The translations under genes and the position numbers were made by a program. The notes under the pieces are model-generated. The model searched no databases and was not told where the DNA came from. It saw only the letters and a list, made by a program, of their open reading frames with translations. DNA of 64,000 bases from the NCBI GenBank assembly GCA_023412855.1, contig JAEZRJ010000078.1:79673-143672 (forward strand). The letters are read 5' to 3'. This stretch comes from Bacillota bacterium. Lineage in GTDB: Bacteria > Bacillota > Clostridia > Lachnospirales > Lachnospiraceae. Position 1 is the stretch's first letter. Every line of letters begins with the position of its first letter. Positions 59,995 to 64,000 of this stretch are shown here, piece after piece.

Positions 59995-60022
59995 TTGCAT
60001 TTACGTTCAGAAGTGCTATAAT
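59995..60022 (+). promoter_or_regulatory. Promoter of the tRNA-Ala gene
   Basis: TTGCAT (59995-60000), 16 bases and TATAAT (60017-60022) with TGC before it (extended -10) end 13 bases before the tRNA. Confidence 0.75.
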
Positions 60023-60035
60023 TATCCTTGTGTAT

Positions 60036-60108
60036 GGGGATATAGCTCAGTTGGGAGAGCGATACGTTCGCAACGTATAGGTCACGAGTTCGAGTCTCGC
60101 TATCTCCA
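60036..60108 (+). tRNA. tRNA-Ala, anticodon CGC
   Basis: The 73-base cloverleaf is complete: acceptor GGGGATA/TATCTCC with a G3-U70 wobble pair, the classic alanine identity element, D stem GCTC/GAGC, anticodon stem ATACG/CGTAT with loop TTCGCAA, and a T arm around TTCGAGT. The anticodon is CGC, reading GCG. The T stem has one A-C mismatch at its outer pair. The discriminator base is A and CCA is not encoded. Its own promoter and terminator flank it. Confidence 0.93.
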
Positions 60109-60154
60109 TTCTCATTTATTTATGCTTATTATCTTTAGATTAATAACGAATAGT

Positions 60155-60187
60155 ATAGCACTTGCTATTTTGCAAGTGCTATTTTTA
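60155..60187 (+). terminator. Terminator after the tRNA gene
   Basis: A perfect 11-bp stem, ATAGCACTTGC/GCAAGTGCTAT, with loop TATTTT is followed by TTTTATATG. It also faces the end of the convergent mannose gene at 60211. Confidence 0.9.
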
Positions 60188-60210
60188 TATGAAGGTCTTC
60201 TATAAGGCTC

Positions 60211-62559
60211 CTACACCCTTGTAATCAGAATCTCGCAAACGCCCTCTATCCTGCAAATCTTATCCGACTTAGGAAGAAAGATACTTTCTCCTCCGAAAAA
60301 GCTCATGGACGGATAGTCTAATTCATTTATTTCAACGCTTCCGCTCCCATTTATGCAGATCAAGGAGTGAAAGGAGTCTTCCGTCAGCGGAAATTCCATA
60401 CTGCCTTCTATCGTATATTTGATGCATTCGAAGTATTTACAACTGCACAGCAAACGGGATTCATATGTTTCCCATCTTTCTGTCCCTGCTTCAAATTTCT
60501 GCGGCATATATGGCTTATAATCTATTACATCCAGTGCTTTCTCAATATGCAGCTCACGATAATTTCCAAAGCGGTCTTTACGATTATAGTCATATAGACG
60601 ATATGTGCAGGAGGAGCTTTGCTGAACCTCGCAGACCAGCAGGCCGCCGCCAATCGCATGCACGGTTCCGGCGGGAATGAAGTATACTTCTCCTTTTTTT
60701 ATCGAAATCTTATTCAGTATCTCCGTTATGGTATTATCCTCTATCCGTGCAGCCACCTCTTCCCTTGTCACTTCTTTTACAAAGCCGCAGTAGATGTATG
60801 CCTCTTCTTCAGCATCCACGATATACCACATTTCATTCTTTCCATATTCGTCTTCCACTTCCAGCGCATACTCATCGTTAGGATGCACCTGAACGGAAAG
60901 AGGTGCGCTTGCATCTATAAACTTAATCAATATAGGAAAACGAGGCAGAGACTGGCATTTCCAGCCAAGGCTCTCCCGTCCTACTTTTTCTAGATATTCG
61001 GCAAAAAGCATACCCTTGTGACGGCCGCTCATGACCGTGCTCTGACCATCTGTATGCGCAGACAGCTCCCAGCTCTCTGCAATGATATCATAATCACAAT
61101 TTTTGCCGTAAATCTCTTTGAGCTTTGTTCCTCCCCACAGATAGTCCTTATAGGATGGCTGGAGCTTAACGTAGGGCTCCAACTGATAACCCAAATCGGT
61201 CTCCGTAAGATCCCTGCTGTCAATGGAAACCATATCCTCCTCCGATACGTTTTCCCCTACAGACACCTCTATAATAATGAGTGGAACGATTCCTATATTT
61301 GATACCTGATGCACCATGTTCCGGCCCACATCGATGACATCGTTCATGCCGAAGCTGCTGCACATTCCATCCAGTTCGATCTTAGCCGTTCCTGATACCA
61401 CGGACCAATGCTCACTGCGGTATTTATGACTGTGAGCATAAATGGTCTTTCCCGGATAAATAATAATCTTCTTGACACGATAAGTCGCTTCGTCCACCAC
61501 AAGCTCGTAGCTTCCCCATGCACGGTACATGATTCTGCCATTCTTTACAAATTCTGTAATCTGAGGAGATTCCTTAATAATGCTCTTAAGCTCGTCCGAC
61601 TTCCCCTTTTTACCGATATAAACGGCATCCGGCGTATTTACCACCAGTATGTCCTTCAATTCGTTAGCCACTACCGTGCTTCTGCTGCATTGATTTATAA
61701 TCTCGGTATTCTCACAGTGATAAGCTACCTGCTTGCTTACTTCCGCGGTCTCCAGCTCCGTCGCTTTTAAGTCCTCCAGACTGCCGATATCCTTCCACCG
61801 GAAATTACAATGTACCACTTTGGCACGCTTCGTATGTTCAAATACCGATTTCTCTATGGCTACTGCCGGCACTGTCCTTAATACGTCTTCTGTGTATAGC
61901 ACATGACTCTTCATATGCCTTCTCGCCTTATAAGCGCTCCTGCATGCTTTCTCCAGCTCAGGTGAATACTTTTTAAGTTCCTGAAGCATATTACCTACAT
62001 TAAACATAAAGGTTCCGCTATTTACCAGATATTCTCCGCTCTTCTGATATTCCAGCGCCTCGGCTCTGTCCGGCTTTTCCGTAAATTGAAGTATATCCTC
62101 CCCGCAAAAACGAATGTAACCAAATCGCTCCTCCGGCTCCTCAATTTTCATTCCAAAAGTCACAAGATACCCTTCTTTGCTAAGCTCCTTCGCCCGAAGC
62201 ACCGCTTCCTTGTACTCTTCCCCTTCGATCAACTGGTCTGTAGGCACTACAAGAACCGTTTCAGACATAGGAAACTGGAGACATGCAAGGATGATAGCCG
62301 CCGTTGTCTTACGGCCCAGTTCCTCAAAAATACAACTTTCCGTCAATCCTTGAAAGACACTGAGCTGATTTTCTATGATAAATTGATACTCTTTATTCGT
62401 AACCACTACAAATTCATCACAAAAAGGTAAATTTCTCGCTACAGTTTCCTGAAACATGGAGTGAGTTTTCTGCAGCTTAATAAACTGCTTTGGATAATTT
62501 TTTCTCGATAATGGCCAAAGACGATCCCCACGACCGCCTGCAAGTACAATACATTTCAC
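60211..62559 (-). CDS. manC: Three-domain GDP-mannose synthesis protein (GMP, type II PMI, type I PMI)
   Basis: This 782-residue protein makes GDP-mannose from mannose-1-phosphate and also isomerises fructose-6-phosphate. The N-terminal guanylyltransferase (residues 1-~270) starts MKCIVLAGGRGDRLWPLSRKNYPKQF and has FTEKPDRAEA. A cupin-type II PMI domain (~335-440) has WGSYELV and GKTIYAHSHKYRSEHWSVVSG. A third domain (~460-782) is a type I PMI: PSYKDYLWGG, SVQVHPNDE, KNEMWYIVDA and PAGTVHAIGGG, which hold the zinc ligands. Having both PMI types in one chain is unusual; usual manC/algA proteins end at ~480 residues. The start is GTG, with AGAGG ten bases upstream. The symbol refers to the N-terminal part only. 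Confidence 0.94.
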   Translation of the reverse strand: MKCIVLAGGRGDRLWPLSRKNYPKQFIKLQKTHSMFQETVARNLPFCDEFVVVTNKEYQFIIENQLSVFQGLTESCIFEELGRKTTAAIILACLQFPMSETVLVVPTDQLIEGEEYKEAVLRAKELSKEGYLVTFGMKIEEPEERFGYIRFCGEDILQFTEKPDRAEALEYQKSGEYLVNSGTFMFNVGNMLQELKKYSPELEKACRSAYKARRHMKSHVLYTEDVLRTVPAVAIEKSVFEHTKRAKVVHCNFRWKDIGSLEDLKATELETAEVSKQVAYHCENTEIINQCSRSTVVANELKDILVVNTPDAVYIGKKGKSDELKSIIKESPQITEFVKNGRIMYRAWGSYELVVDEATYRVKKIIIYPGKTIYAHSHKYRSEHWSVVSGTAKIELDGMCSSFGMNDVIDVGRNMVHQVSNIGIVPLIIIEVSVGENVSEEDMVSIDSRDLTETDLGYQLEPYVKLQPSYKDYLWGGTKLKEIYGKNCDYDIIAESWELSAHTDGQSTVMSGRHKGMLFAEYLEKVGRESLGWKCQSLPRFPILIKFIDASAPLSVQVHPNDEYALEVEDEYGKNEMWYIVDAEEEAYIYCGFVKEVTREEVAARIEDNTITEILNKISIKKGEVYFIPAGTVHAIGGGLLVCEVQQSSSCTYRLYDYNRKDRFGNYRELHIEKALDVIDYKPYMPQKFEAGTERWETYESRLLCSCKYFECIKYTIEGSMEFPLTEDSFHSLICINGSGSVEINELDYPSMSFFGGESIFLPKSDKICRIEGVCEILITRV

Positions 62560-62620
62560 AATAAAAATTCCTCTCGTAATAAAAAGTTTATTTTTTTGTT
62601 ATAAATTCTTAATTTTTTTC

Positions 62621-62649
62621 TTGCTTTTTTTGTCACTATATGCTATATT
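62621..62649 (+). promoter_or_regulatory. Promoter of the small RNA
   Basis: TTGCTT (62621-62626), 17 bases and TATATT (62644-62649) with TGC before it (extended -10) lie just upstream of the structured RNA. No reading frame follows within 100 bases. Confidence 0.65.
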
Positions 62650-62655
62650 TTAGTA

Positions 62656-62758
62656 GAAGCAGGTTATATCATCCATACGATGATGTCTCCCAAACCATTG
62701 GGTAGCGCGCCTTGTGGTTTATATATGCCTTGTCGAAAGACAAGGCATATATTTTTTT
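62656..62758 (+). ncRNA. Structured small RNA or riboswitch-like element with pseudoknot and terminator
   Basis: About 100 bases lie between a good promoter and a perfect terminator. Hairpin 1 is ATCATC/GATGAT (62668-62673, 62679-62684). Hairpin 2 is CCCA/TGGG (62689-62692, 62699-62702), and its loop AAACCA can pair with TGGTTT (62715-62720) as a pseudoknot. The terminator stem of 14 bp (62721-62734 with 62739-62752, loop GAAA) starts right after it and ends in six U residues. I do not recognise the RNA family. The next downstream gene, the collagen-like one, starts 450 bases away. Confidence 0.6.
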
Positions 62759-63138
62759 GTCTGAAAACTTGGACCATTTACGAAATATGTTGCCCATCAT
62801 TTCTACGCTCTTTCTATAAATCAAAGTATACTACATTTTATTAGAAATGGCACCAAAGAATTTGTTACTGTTTACTCCGTTCTCAGCAACGCATGATTTC
62901 TGTTATAATCTCTCATATTCACCAACTTTCCACCGCACACGTAAGTCTCTCTGAATTATGATTTTTTATTTTTCTTTTCGGCTAGCCTTTTATACATTAG
63001 CTGACTTCATGCCCTGACAAGTTTCTTCTCATAAATCCCCGCTATCTTCGCACCTGAACAGCGTCCACACATCTCTCACTTTTTACAATACAAATGACTA
63101 ATATATTAGTATATGACCTATATCGACAAAAGATGCTA
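62759..63138. other. Intergenic region with R1 fragment, no gene seen
   Basis: An R1 left tip with part of the body (GTTACTGTTTACTCCG to CATGATTTCTG) covers 62864-62905. The rest is AT-rich and without a recognisable gene or further repeat. Confidence 0.55.
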
Positions 63139-63165
63139 ACACTTTACACTTATATACATATAATA
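63139..63165 (+). promoter_or_regulatory. Sigma-K/E-like sporulation promoter
   Basis: AC (63139-63140), 16 bases and CATATAATA (63157-63165, CATAnnnTA) fit the late mother-cell promoter consensus, 45 bases before the collagen-like gene. A spore-coat type role for that gene makes this plausible. AAGGAG is the ribosome binding site. Confidence 0.5.
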
Positions 63166-63209
63166 AAATGAGGATAAAGTAATAAACAATACCATAAGGA
63201 GATGAAAAT

Positions 63210-64000
63210 ATGTCATTACCCAATTTCCCGGAGGTAAGCCCTCCGATTAGCAGAGACGATGCAATTAATTATATTCTGACCTCTATAGCTTTAGAGGAAC
63301 TGGGATTAAGCCATGTAATAAATGCTGAAGGTGAAAAAATTCAATATGCCTTGGGTACACTTCCGGGTATAACCGGTCCAAACCCGAGTATTGAAGAAAT
63401 CATTGAGGTAAACAAAAATGTTCGCGGTATTTTGGACAGTACTGCTCAAAACCAAATTATATTAAATTCTAAAATGAAAAATGCTCTTTCAGCACCCACT
63501 CTTCAAGGACCGACCGGACCGACCGGGCCGACCGGACCTTCCGGCGGGGCTACCGGACCTACGGGACCTACCGGGGCTACCGGACCTTCCGGATCTACGG
63601 GACCGATTGGACCGACCGGACCGACGGGGGGTACCGGTGTTACCGGACCCACGGGACCTACTGGGCCTACTGGTGTCTTTGTTCCGGGGGATCTGCTTTT
63701 TAATGTTATCGGCCCTATAGGAACAGCTGGTGTAGGTTATGGAGAAACTATTACTTTCCAATCATCGACTCTTGATATTACCGTAACTCCGGGCTCGGCA
63801 ATCGTTACGATAGAAGATCCCAATACTCCCGGGCCAACGGGGCCTACTGGCGCTACCGGACCCACAGGGCCTACTGGCGCTACCGGACCTACCGGCGCTA
63901 CTGGTGTTACCGGACCTACGGGACCGACCGGCGCTGACGGACCTACGGGGGCTACTGGCGTTACCGGACCCACGGGACCTACCGGCGCTACCGGACCTAC
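63210..64000 (+). CDS. Collagen-like repeat protein, probable spore-surface (BclA-like), 3' end cut
   Basis: At least 263 residues are visible before the right edge. The N-terminal domain (~1-95) has NYILTSIALEELGLSHVIN and EGEKIQYALGT, a helix that I associate with clostridial spore and collagen-like proteins. Residues ~97-150 are GPT/GAT collagen triplets, interrupted by a short folded segment (FVPGDLLFNVIGPIGTAG to SAIVTIEDPN) and then a second triplet block starting PGPTGPTGATG that continues past the edge. Gly-x-Thr triplets can be glycosylated in BclA-like exosporium proteins. A sigma-K-like promoter suggests late sporulation expression. The nearby GDP-mannose gene could supply sugars. 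Confidence 0.88.
   Translation, partial: MSLPNFPEVSPPISRDDAINYILTSIALEELGLSHVINAEGEKIQYALGTLPGITGPNPSIEEIIEVNKNVRGILDSTAQNQIILNSKMKNALSAPTLQGPTGPTGPTGPSGGATGPTGPTGATGPSGSTGPIGPTGPTGGTGVTGPTGPTGPTGVFVPGDLLFNVIGPIGTAGVGYGETITFQSSTLDITVTPGSAIVTIEDPNTPGPTGPTGATGPTGPTGATGPTGATGVTGPTGPTGADGPTGATGVTGPTGPTGATGP

Noticed and set aside
63500..64000. Short tandem repeats at the right edge, including a minus-strand frame at 63737-63973
   Set aside because: They are collagen-type Gly-x-Thr codons of the plus-strand gene; the minus frame is its complement.
1..64000. Insertion sequences with transposase genes, prophage or complete toxin-antitoxin or restriction systems
   Set aside because: No transposase, integrase, phage or restriction motif was found in any frame; only short repeats without genes.

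Overview
The window looks like a chromosome segment of a spore-forming, low-to-moderate GC Clostridia, most likely Lachnospiraceae. This is inferred from gene families and style: GGAGG-type ribosome binding sites, TTGACA/TATAAT promoters, GH25 lysozymes with one membrane anchor, a nucleoside ECF transporter, a collagen-like spore-surface type gene and many GT-C type membrane proteins. No 16S gene is present, so the assignment stays at family level.

Most of the window (1-54.4 kb) is a cell-surface polysaccharide locus. From the left edge to 10.5 kb, on the minus strand, lie a GH25 lysozyme, rfbB, rfbA, a second GH25 lysozyme, rfbC, the two genes of a Wzm/Wzt-type polysaccharide ABC exporter and a truncated methyltransferase. 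From 11.4 to 17.6 kb there are SGNH and MBOAT acyl-transfer genes and a large membrane protein that appears to be split in two by a 195-bp repeat element. From 17.7 to 23.1 kb is an island unrelated to polysaccharide: a PadR regulator with two small STAS-like proteins, and a convergent operon for an ECF transporter plus uridine phosphorylase. The polysaccharide theme resumes at 23.7 kb and runs to 54.4 kb with flavoproteins, glycosyltransferases, GT-C-like membrane proteins, a radical SAM/SPASM protein, two more MBOATs with SGNH partners, an FkbH/ACP/VOC group, a sugar aminotransferase, GtrA and a tandem WecG/TagA protein.

From 54.8 kb to the right edge are a 1397-residue secreted glucosaminidase-like protein, a debris region with a toxin-like remnant, tRNA-Ala(CGC), a three-domain GDP-mannose synthesis protein, a probable structured small RNA with its own promoter and terminator, and the start of a collagen-like gene with a sigma-K-like promoter.

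The genes fit one programme. Nucleotide sugars (dTDP-4-keto-6-deoxy sugars, GDP-mannose) are made, assembled by GT2, GT-C and WecG/TagA enzymes, exported by Wzm/Wzt, and decorated with acyl groups by three MBOAT/SGNH systems. One system may draw on an unusual ACP-bound donor made by FkbH.

The intergenic DNA is crowded with at least three families of palindromic repeats (called R1, R2 and R3 here) that nest in one another. One R3 copy sits inside the split membrane-protein gene. These repeats, the split gene, the small RNA and the FkbH/ACP/VOC/MBOAT island are the most unusual content.
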